Shown here piece after piece: positions 51,071-61,400 of a stretch of 64,000 nt of DNA (positions are counted from its first letter, which is position 1; each line of letters begins with the position of its first letter). The stretch is from Corella eumyota (lineage: Eukaryota; Chordata; Ascidiacea; Phlebobranchia; Corellidae): NCBI GenBank assembly GCA_963082875.1, contig OY720097.1:19476501-19540500 (forward strand), given 5' to 3'. The position numbers and the translations under genes were made by a program. Under the pieces are notes generated by a model that saw only the letters and a list, made by a program, of their open reading frames with translations, was not told the origin of the DNA and did not search any database.

Positions 51071-52297
51071 TTACACACTACAGCATTTTGCTATTGGGTT
51101 AGAGTTTTCGTTTAATATAAGGAGCTCAGTATCATCATCTAGCGGTTGATCATTTGTAATATTTTTAAAAATTAGTTTGAGCAAAAAATTGACAGATTCG
51201 TTGATGTTCTTGTTGTTCTAAAATTGAATTTTAACAAAAAATTTATCAAAAAAATTTTAAAGGATGTTAAAAAAATAATAATTAATTTATAAAATATTTT
51301 ACCTTAGCTGATGTTTCGAACCAACCAGCAAAACCTTTTTCTTTACAATATTCATCCATTTTATCTTTACTGTTCGACAATCCATCCTTTATGACGTCAC
51401 ATTTGTTGCCAAGCAAAATTGCCGGGATCACTTTACCGTCCGGAAGTTGCAGCTAAAAATAATAAAAAAAGTGTTTAATTTAAAAAAATTGAATTTTTAA
51501 ATTTAAAATTTTTTTTTATTTAGAGTTTTTTTTTAGATTTTTTTTTTTTAATTTTTTTAAATTTTACTTTTTTGTCCAAATCTTCTTTCCAAGCGTCAAC
51601 AGTCTTTAAAGTTGATGCTCTTGTGACATCAAAGACAACGAACGCACCGACAGCTTCTCTATAATAAACCCTTGTCAAATTTCCAAATCTTTCTTGCCCT
51701 AAGTTTAAAATAATTTTTTTTTTATTAATTTTAAATTTTTTTCTTGTCTGTAAATATTTTTACCTGAAATATCCCATAACTGTAACCTTACTATGACGTC
51801 ACTGTTATAGTGAATCACTTTAAGAGCAAAATCGACCCCAATTGTAGCTCGGTAGTTTTGTTGAAAGGTGTTATGGACATATCTGTTGATAATACTTGTC
51901 TTCCCTACCGCTAAATCCCCTATTACTAATACCTGAAAAAATAATTTCTGGTAAACTATTTTTTTATTGGTTTACAAACCGAAAGATTCCGGGTTCGAGA
52001 CTCGCCAATGCCAAACTATTTGCTTTTGGGCGTTTACGAATTTGTTAATCACATATAATAAAGGCGTACATTTGCCTGATAAAACTGCATATAACCTTTA
52101 ATGATATGAAAAAATATTTAAAAACCTTATTAGAAAAGTGTTAAGTTAAGGTTGTCAGTTAGAATAAAATCCCATGCTTTTGGATACTGGATAAACTGCT
52201 TTACACCAATTAAAGCACGACACATGTGTATGTATTTTTTAATTAATAATATTTAAATATTTACTTTAAATGAATATTCCTTTTTGTAAGTTTGCAT
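51071..52297 (-). CDS. Rab32/38 small GTPase, copy A
   Basis: Five exons on the minus strand: 52265-52297, 51764-51932, 51568-51698, 51303-51452, 51071-51217; 209 residues. Exon 1 is only eleven codons (MQTYKKEYSFK). Motifs are P-loop GDLAVGKT, switch I RATIGVDFALKV, WDISGQERFGNLTRVYYREA (ISG/IAG in place of the usual TAG, a Rab32/38 trait), LLGNKCDV and GWFETSAK. The end is KCCSV, a CCXX-type prenylation site. Rab32/38 proteins direct cargo to lysosome-related organelles; in Ciona Rab32/38 marks pigment cells of the larval sensory organs (recalled literature). Exon organisation is identical to copy B downstream on the same strand, so the two are tandem duplicates. Confidence 0.91.
51963..52095 (+). 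mobile_element. tRNA-derived SINE fragment, family 2
   Basis: CCGAAAGATTCCGGGTTCGA, then CTCGCCAATGCCAAACTATT and GGGCGTTTACGAATTTG, share order and wording with 26165-26295 read in reverse. It lies in intron 1 of Rab32/38 copy A. Confidence 0.66.
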
Positions 52298-53208
52298 TTT
52301 ATAATCCCACTTTTTATTCATTTGAAGGGTATTTTGATTTCTATACTGCAGAAATTACTTTCGTAATGTTACATCTAAAAGAATGCAGTAAGAATATAAA
52401 ATGTTAGTTTTAGTATAAGTTTGTTTTTAATTGCGTAAAATGTAAATATTTATATTAGAATGTTTGCAAAAAACAAATATAACTACTTTCTGTTTATTAA
52501 CACTCATTGTTTTAAAAAAACGTGAAATATTATATTTTTATACACTTAAATTACAAAATTCTAGCAATAGCCTGAACTAACAAATAAATTGTAAAAGTTT
52601 AAGGTATTAAAATAAAAAGTTTATTACTTTTATATACTTTTCTCAATCTATTTTTGTTAATATACTTTACTTTATTGAATAATTTATAAATTGCACTAAT
52701 AGCTTATATAAAAAGTAAAATTCTACTTTATAAAGTGCTAAAACTAAATTTAATAAATGTTATTCAATTTTATTGCACGTAAGTTTTATAAGCATTCTAA
52801 AAACACTGAAATTTTAAACTCACAACCTTGGATGACTGCAAATTAAAGATTAACTGATTTGAAGTTCAAGATACTTAAAGCGATACAATTTACGTTACAA
52901 AATAAACAACCAAAAAGGCATATATAAATAACATGCACAATATTTGTAAGTGTTTTTAATGGTAAAAATGGCTGTAAATAAGGGTTAAAAATTAAATCGA
53001 CAGTTAGTAGATGCTTTATGATAAGCATTCTTATATATACATATATATGCTTACATATACATATATAAAAAAAAGGTTAAACAGATATAATTATTTAACA
53101 AAAAATAACCAAAACATTTCTTCACAGTTTTTTGCAGCTCTGATGGGTAATTTTTTGTAAAAATAGTTTTTCTGAGAATTTGTGAAATTTAATTTAATTT
53201 TTTTATTT
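52298..53208. other. Spacer between tandem Rab32/38 genes
   Basis: 911 bp of AT-rich sequence holding the copy A promoter and the copy B 3' flank. There is a short TA-rich stretch at 53030-53070; no ORF is supported. Confidence 0.5.
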
Positions 53209-54976
53209 TCAGCAACAATTAACTTTTTCGTTTGGACTTGCAGGATTTAATTCAATATGTTCAACCTCTTGTTGTTGAGGGGCAAAGGTCTGCTCATTCT
53301 TTAACATTAATTTAACCAATAAATTAGCTGCTTCGTCTATGTTTTGGTTGTTCTAAAATAAAGTTTAAAACTTTTAATTTTTTGGTAGAATTTTTTATGC
53401 AATCATAAAAATTCGAAAAAAAATATATAATTAACAATATATTGATGTTGTGAAAAAAATCAAAAAAAAAGTGATTTAAAACATGACAAATTATTTATTT
53501 TTTATAAATATTTACCAAACTTAGTTACTTAGGTTATTAAGTTAATTTTGTAAGTACGAATTTTTATATTACCATTTCGATAATTTTATTTAAAAATTCC
53601 ATACAATTCACCTTTGCTGATGTTTCGAACCAACCAGCAAAACCTTTTTCTTTACAATATTCATCCATCTTATCTTTACTGTTCGACAATCCATCCTTTA
53701 TGACGTCACATTTGTTGCCGAGCAAAATTGCTGGGATCACTTTGCCGTCCGGAAGTTGAAGCTAAAAAAAAAAAAAAATTTTTAGTAATTTTTGTATATG
53801 TCATCTCATGGTTTTGGTTTAATTCTCAGCAACTCCCAATTTAAAAAAAAATTTAAAAGATTTTATCAGTTTTATAACTTAGCTATGTTTATTTAAAATA
53901 ACAAAGTGTTAACAAGGGGTTTACATTAGCTGGCACAGAAAAATTTTAGCTGTATTTAAAATAACTTGTTGTTGTATATTGTATAATATATATTGTTGTC
54001 GCCACTGCTAAAAAAAAACTAAACTAAACTAATTTTGTAAAAGTAAAATTGTTACTTTTTGGTCGAGATCTGTTTTCCATTTATTAACTGCTTCAAATGT
54101 AGAAGCTCTTGTGACATCAAAGACGACGAAAGCCCCGACAGCTTCTCTATAATAAACCCTTGTCATATTTCCAAATCTTTCCTGCCCTAAGTAAAAAAAA
54201 ATTATAACTTTAATATCTATAGTATAAGACTGAAAAGTAAGCTTTTCTATATTGAGGATAAATACATATTTAAAAATAAATATTGCACTAACACGTGGTC
54301 TACCTGCTATATCCCATAACTGCAATCTAACCATAATGTCCTCATTTATTTGGATCACTTTAAGGGCAAAATCTACACCAATAGTTGCTCTATAATGTTG
54401 GGAGAAAATTTGATGGACATATCTTTTTATAAGGCTGGTTTTTCCAACTGCTATATCGCCAATTACCAAAACCTGTAAATTAAATAGAGTGTTATAATCT
54501 TAAATTAAATAGGTTGGTAATAATGCGTGATTTATTTAATATTACACTTTATAGCATGTAAACAATAGTTTGTGAAATTACTAAAACTATTAAGGCAATT
54601 AATATTTTGACTGTTAAGTCAGTTTTTTTTTTTGGTTTTTCCGCACATTGATAAAAGTAAATAATAAATACGATATACAATTAATATTACAACAATGCGA
54701 CGGGAAAAAATGACAAAATCAATTTAATGATTTAAAACATGCCAAAAGTATTAATGTTTACATAAAGATTTATGTATGTTATGGCATGGTCATCAAACCC
54801 AAATTATATAAAGCCGTAAAAAACAAGATACAAAACTAAAAACTTAGCCTTATTTAAAGCAAATATATTTATTTAGCCTTTATGTAGAATATGAATTTGG
54901 CCTTTCACATAGTAACCTGTAAATTATGTCAACTTACTTTAAATAAATACTCCTTCTTTTCTCCAGCTTCTGACAT
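53209..54976 (-). CDS. Rab32/38 small GTPase, copy B
   Basis: Five exons on the minus strand: 54938-54976, 54304-54472, 54056-54186, 53612-53761, 53209-53352; 210 residues. It starts MSEAGEKKEYLFK, close to the EHLFK lead-in of human RAB32. Motifs are GDIAVGKTS, YVHQIFSQHYRATIGVDFAL, LQLWDIAGQERFGNMTRVYY, GNKCDV, GFAGWFETSAK and the dual-Cys end NCC. The WDIAGQERFGNMTRVYY stretch is diagnostic of RAB32/RAB38. Introns fall at the same positions and phases as in copy A. Exon 4 encodes exactly the same fifty residues as copy A and is about 96% identical in DNA. A bit of SINE tail (TTGAGGATAAA) is present in intron 2 near 54255. Confidence 0.93.
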
Positions 54977-55709
54977 ATCAACTAGAATTATTTAACTTAA
55001 TACGGAACAATCAATTCACCAATTTTCAATTTATAAATTCTAAGCAAGTAAGTCTAAAAACAATTTCAATCCTCAAAAAAAATAAAATTTTAGCTGTTAA
55101 ACTTTTGTCTTAATATTGGTTGTGAAAACTGCTTATGGAATAAAATTAAAACTATCTCCACAATATCATATCATATTTATTTTATATATTGGTCTTGCAA
55201 GGCTGCATTACTGAAATCTTCATTCAAATTTCAGAGTTATAGATATTTTTATAAAACAAAAATTGCTGTATTTTTACTGTAATTGTATTTTTAGTGTATC
55301 ACAAACTCTACTTGCTGCATGTTGGTTGTTGACACATTATATTTATTTATCGAACAAATGCATGTCACGTGATTCAGGATTAAAGATTAACAAAATGTTC
55401 GACTCGTGATATCTGACGTCATAATAAAATTTGATTTGTAGTTTTAATAAGGATTTGATTTTTTTTAATACAGGAAGGATATATCTAATTTAAAATGCCA
55501 AATTAATTTAAAGGATTATTTTTTTCTTTTATTGTTATTGCCTAAAACTGATATAATCTATTATGTTTAATTTTTTTAATTATAAAAAAAATTTGATAAA
55601 GTTACAATTTTTTTTAACTCGTGTGTTTGGAAAAATATCTTTTAAAAATTTTATAACTTGACTTTGGAATTTTGGATTTTATTTTTAAATGTCAATAACC
55701 AATGTTTAT
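54977..55709. other. Rab32/38 copy B promoter and orphan gene 3' flank
   Basis: 733 bp, AT-rich. TGACGTCA lies at 55414 and an E-box CACGTG at about 55367. Nothing else was recognised. Confidence 0.5.
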
Positions 55710-56828
55710 TCAGTATAAATTTTCATCCATGGTTTGCGCTATTTGCCAAGACAAACTTTTGCGCGGTAACGTTTCTTTTTCCTGTTTCCAGATATTAGTA
55801 GCCTTAGTTATAACGCTTCCACAAATATATAAAGCAACACCGTACTGCAACAGGGCGGCAGTAACATATGAGGTGTCTCTTATTAAGGCTGCAACACTTA
55901 GTATATGATGTAAAGCTGCAAATCCGCCTACTGTGCGTACAAATACAAATGTAAAGCGGTAAGCAGCAGCTAGAGCCCGTTCTAACCCATGTTGATGTAA
56001 AAATGCTGGCTCTTTATGAATATTCAATCCCTTTTCACGGCGCCAAGCTGCTGCACCCAAAGCAGCAGCGTTTGCTCTTTCATCTGTCCACGTGGATTCT
56101 TTAACGCGTGAGTTAGTGAAAGTAGAAAGCCTAAATAATCTTAAACCGTTTGAGAATAAGTTTGGCGCTTCGTGGACTGCTAGAAAGAGAGTCAAAAGCC
56201 ATGTGATGTCAGATGATTTAGTCAGTAAATGATGCGACAGTGCTTTCCGTTGTGTATTAGTTGGTCTGTGACTCCAATTCGAGCTGGGATGTAGATCCAG
56301 CAGAAGAGGTACGACTTGGTTTCGCCATCTTGCCATTTCCATTGAAATAGCGCGCATGCTGCAGACTACTAAACACACCGATAAAATGCTTTGAACAAGC
56401 CGAAACATTGCTGAGCGTTGCGAGTTAACTGGCTTTCCGTGTTGATGGAAATGTGTGGTTTCACTATTAGCTTGCGTTACGTCTTTCATGTTCCAGAAGG
56501 TGGCGTAAGAGTGGTAGCCCAGCGAAGTGATGTACAGAAACGCATGGGCTTCGATGTCGTATTGCTCGCTCCCCAGCAAAAACATTGACCATATTGGTAT
56601 CACCAGACTGTGCGTAAAATCTAATAAAGTTCTGACTGACTCCACCATCTGCTGGTTACATGGCCCGACTATTCTAGCACCCTTCCTTTCGCAGCAGCCT
56701 CCAATATGCCCTGTGACTGTGATGTGGCTTAGGCTAAATGTGAAAAACCAATGCAGTATACTCCACGATAAAAATGCAAGTACGGATTGAAGGACATTTT
56801 GTTGCCATAAACAAATCAACAATATCAT
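55710..56828 (-). CDS. Orphan multi-pass membrane protein, intronless
   Basis: A single 372-residue ORF that I cannot place in a family. Its base composition is clearly more GC-rich than the flanks and typical of coding DNA. About six to seven hydrophobic segments are visible: residues about 1-35, 65-85, 90-105, 140-165, 205-230, 290-320 and 325-345. Between them are a Cys-rich HIGGCCERKGARIVGPCNQQ loop and a soluble Ala/Arg/Glu-rich stretch (TDERANAAALGAAAWRREKG). It begins MILLICLWQQNV; no in-frame upstream ATG was seen. There is no signal of splice sites inside the frame. It faces HECA across a divergent 1.6-kb gap. Function unknown. Confidence 0.72.
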   Translation of the reverse strand: MILLICLWQQNVLQSVLAFLSWSILHWFFTFSLSHITVTGHIGGCCERKGARIVGPCNQQMVESVRTLLDFTHSLVIPIWSMFLLGSEQYDIEAHAFLYITSLGYHSYATFWNMKDVTQANSETTHFHQHGKPVNSQRSAMFRLVQSILSVCLVVCSMRAISMEMARWRNQVVPLLLDLHPSSNWSHRPTNTQRKALSHHLLTKSSDITWLLTLFLAVHEAPNLFSNGLRLFRLSTFTNSRVKESTWTDERANAAALGAAAWRREKGLNIHKEPAFLHQHGLERALAAAYRFTFVFVRTVGGFAALHHILSVAALIRDTSYVTAALLQYGVALYICGSVITKATNIWKQEKETLPRKSLSWQIAQTMDENLY

Positions 56829-58431
56829 TTTTTTTTAAGTTGGCAAGCCCAGATTTTTTAAAAAAATTCAAATTAACATTTTTAAGTATTAAAGTACATG
56901 TATTATGACTAAACAATACAAGTGTATTACGTATTCAAATTTTCAGTAAAGTTAGCCCATTTATTCGACAAAACATTCAAATTTTGGCAAAAAATTTATG
57001 TAATATTTCTTAATTTACTTATTTACCAAAAATATCTTATCCGACAATTTTGTCTACGTGAGGTATTTCAGCGTACGTCATATCGTAACTACTCGAGCGT
57101 GAAACGAAAACACGTGGTCAAGATATCATAATATTGTTTGAGAAAATTATTTCTCTTTAAATCTCGTTTTACTGAATAGCTGGGATAATAGTAAGAGAGT
57201 AAGTCAGCAGTCAAAATATGTCTATCACTCAAGTATTAAATTTTGATTTAAGATGGTATTTCTTTCTTTTTTCTTAATGTTATTGTTAGCAGATATACCA
57301 TATGCTTTGATAGGAAAATTATTTTAATTGGGTTTTGAAATAACTTGTTTAAAAACAAAAGATTTTTTAGATATTTTAACATCCTGCATGCAAAATGTAC
57401 AATTTAGTTTTTATATTTGCACAAACATCGTTAAAAAACAGTTGTTTAATATTATGTTTAACATTTTGTCCGAAATTTGTTTTAAATATTAGCTTTATAC
57501 CACACATAAATGTTCAATGTTTATTGGGAAATAATTAACCAAATATAGTGGTTTTGCACAAACAACAAAACTATGTGATTGCCTAAAAAAACGAAATGTT
57601 CATGCGCTCAGCGCGTGATATCTACAGGTTCACTAGCGTTCAGTTTAGACACGCCCCCCTTCCTGATCAAATATTTGAAGTTAGCTTTCCGACTAGGCGA
57701 CAAAAAACTACTCCATTTTTTACGATTTTTATATATTATGGATCGTAAACACTTTTATAATTCTCGTAATTTATAATACTCAAGTATTTAAATAAACTTT
57801 TGTGTGCTTTAAGTGAGCAAACTAAATATGAATAGCGTTTGTGTTTTTTTCTCATAGAGAGCCTTTGCTAAAATGCCGCATTTTGATTGGTCTCCGAAAC
57901 ATAATAAAAGAGAATAGAAGTGTTTCTCTCTTGTAGTGAAAAAATACCGAACGACGTAAACAAGTTCTAGAACGGCATGGCCAGTTTGGAGACGGCAATG
58001 GTTTTGTGAATAGGCAATTTTAAGGACTTTTTAACAAGTTTAAAGTTTCAATTACATTTTAAGAGCAGTTGATTAAATGCCGACTAATATGCTTTTATGT
58101 TTTAGGGTAATTTATAATTATTAATTTTACTCTTTTAGCAGAATTCTAAGTATACATAAACGATTAAAAAAAATATTTTAAAGCCTTTAAATAGCAGTTT
58201 GGTTAAATTTTTTGCAAAAAATTCACATAAAATATTATTTTAAATATGCTATAAACAGTAATATAATAATCAAGTCTGCATTTTTTGTATAACATTGCAT
58301 ATATCTAACTTAACATTGCAGATAATATAGGAAAATAGTCAATTGTGTTTTTAAAGCGTACATCTAGTATCTAACTCTTAGGCAATTCATTTTTAATTAT
58401 TTCTATTCAATGCGACTAACTAAAAGCCAAA
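56829..58431. promoter_or_regulatory. Divergent flank between orphan gene and HECA
   Basis: 1.6 kb. It contains GC-richer pockets at about 57590-57680 (CAGCGCGTGATATC, GACACGCCCCCC) and 57860-58010 (ATTTTGATTGGTC, a CCAAT-box-like core, then GAGACGGCAATGG), the latter probably near the HECA promoter. A 65-codon open frame at 57579-57776 has no other support. Confidence 0.5.
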
Positions 58432-61400
58432 ATGCCAGGAAAAAGAAATCGAAAAGACAGCGAAAAATCGACTGGAAATGTTTGTACACCTAGCTCAAGT
58501 TTGCAAAGCAAAGAAAATAAGGAGAATCTAGCTTCAAACAGTGGTAAAAACATATTCTTTAAATTTTTTTTGTAGTTGTTAACCAAAATTATTAAAATTT
58601 TAAATAAGGTTTATAAAAAGCAAGTATGATAACTTATAATATGTAAATAGCATCTTTCGGAGTTATCAAACTATCTAGCCCTTACCCTACTATCTATCTA
58701 TCAAATTATATCATTAAAAAACAAGTTTTAAACATGTTTATTTACATTTATTCAAGCTTATCAGTTTGAACCTAACCACAACATAAAATAATTTGTTTAA
58801 GGTGCGTCAAACTCTAGCTCTGGTTCATCAATGGACAGCAGCGAAAATTGTTCACTAAAATCATGTTGCTTCCCTGCTGGATGTCCGTTTGGCCCTGATT
58901 CCGCTGCTGCTGAAGCTTCTGTAAGTATTAAAAAATACCTAAGACAATGTGTAACAAGTTTTGTGACAAGGTTAACTTGTAAAAGGGTTTGGTAAGTATG
59001 TATAAATGTATATAATGGGTTTGGTAACTAAAATCTCCTATTGAAATGTAAGAATTTTGACAAATTTCAAAAACTCAAAATTGTTTTGTGATTACTTTAT
59101 TGGATAATTTCAATTTTTTTAACCCCATATTACCTTACTATACTTATACCTGGACATTTTTTCGTGATTTCACAGAATTTAAAATTCCGCCAATTAAAAT
59201 ATGTCCCATTTTTAAGTGTGTACTTAACGTACTATGCAATTACAACCACAATTTAAGCTCGAGTTTAATTCAGTTCTTAAATTTTGATATTTTAGTTGGT
59301 TAAGTTGATCTGCAATTATGATTCTTGTACAGCAAGTCAGTTTATGCATCTTGATTGTTTTAATCATTGGGAAGAAAGCATCCTGAACTACCTGAGATCA
59401 CATGGTAATTTTTTTGTTTTTTTCCAATATAGGCCTTAATAAATATGTAGTATTCTGTATATAAGGGATTTTTTTAGCATTAATTTTTTGAATTAAAACA
59501 TACTCTAGTTACTTGTGAATAGGTAAATTTAATTGTATTATTGGTATATAGATTAACAATACACTATATATATAATATAATATGTTATGGTCCATTAGAC
59601 CGATAAAAATGTATTGTGAAAACACAAATTACAAAAACAATCGTTTTACTATTAAATTTTGCCAATGTTTAACTAAGTCCGCAAATAGATTAAGTGTGTT
59701 TATTTAGACAATAGCCAAATACTTCAAGTAGGGAATAGATTAAGATGTTTCAATATTTAAATAACATAGAAAATTAAAAGGTTTAAAATCTAGATATTTT
59801 AAAAATAAAAAAAAATTATGCTTCTTAACTAAAAAAATTTTAAATTTAAAATTTTTTTTTAAAAATATTGTTTTTTAAATAATCTTGTTTTTATTTTTGT
59901 TGATCACCCTACCAAACTGTAACATACAATTCTGTAAATATGCGCGCCATAACATACCATTACTACCTGACTATCCGCACGTAGAAAAAAAAAGAGTAAA
60001 TACCATAGTATAGCCATTTGTAGTAACTCTATCGTATAAAAAAAAGTTGTTATATATAAAAGTTGTTATATTGTGATGCCGCGCTTAGACCACGTGGTCT
60101 GGACGATTACAGACGATCTAAATATAGCGATATCGTGGTCTGGCGAATTTTTCTATGCTGCTCATTGTTTTGGTCTAGTTTTTGTTTTATTTTGATTTTA
60201 AAATTTTAACAAAAGTTTTATTGATAAGCTTTTATATTTAATTTTTTTTTAATTATGGCATTTAACAAAACACTATTTTTTGTTAAATTCTTTTTTATTC
60301 CGAATTGGCTAAAATTTACTTCGCAATATTTGTATTTAACAACTTTAGGACATATAATCAATATGTATATATAGGTACTATGACAAAATATTATCTAATA
60401 AAGTCATCGAACTTATAATGTCAATTCCATTGTCTAATGTGACATTCTATTTTAAAATTTCATAAAAGCTATATATAGTAAAAAAAGCCTAAAAACGGAA
60501 ATAAGCTTTTTCGTGTGCAAAAATTGCTAGTTTTTTATACCAATTGTCCTAAATGTAAATTTGGAATTGCAGCATTTTTTGGTTGTTTTTTGCAAGACCA
60601 GAAATGTAAAAAGGTCTAATCTATTTTGATGATTAATATATTATTGATCCCAATATCTTGATAGATTTAATCACTGTCATTTTACGGTTTCAAAATATTA
60701 TTGTTTTACGTTTAATTACACGTCTGTTCAATAATTTATACTTTTATATACTGGACACTACGTTCAATTATCTAAAAATAACCCAAGATGTTATTAATTA
60801 TCGAAAATGTAGTAATTATTGACTGAAAATCGGTTTAATTTTAGTTTAAACCGCTTTAAAAGCCTAAAAATAATTTGTTTTCGATAAATTTGGCCAGTTC
60901 AACTCGGTTTGTATTCGAAAAATTTATAATAGTTAAACAAAAATATTACACCCTATATCTCTCTCGCTCGTTGTTTTGATTTTGTTTTTCGAACTCATTT
61001 GCCCTCGCTCCGCAATGGCCGGTTCGAACTCGTTTGAACCAAGTAGCCGTTGTGACGTCATAATTCTCTCTCGTAAATCGGACAATAACAATAGCGATTC
61101 GAAGGCAAGTAATACGAATGCAGTAGGAAATCGAAAATAATGCAAGATTTAACCGAACATCGCTGCAAAAGCAATCTAGAACTAGAAATATGTTTTAAGT
61201 ACGTATAAATAGGTCATATAGCGTTATATTTAGGTGTTAGATTAGTGAATAACTAAATATACTAATATGTTAAGTGTATTACAGACTAATTGCGAAATTA
61301 AACAGACCATTTTGCAATATATTACCTAATCTTCATACCTCGTGACTTTTACGTAATAAATATATAAAATTACATGTTTTTGCGACATTATGGTGAACGA

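Noticed and set aside
57579-57776. 65-codon ORF between the orphan gene and HECA
   Set aside because: No similarity or transcript logic; the region is better read as divergent promoter DNA.
60933-61145. 70-codon minus-strand ORF in HECA intron 3
   Set aside because: No homology or splice context; the patch looks regulatory because of its CpG content and CRE site.
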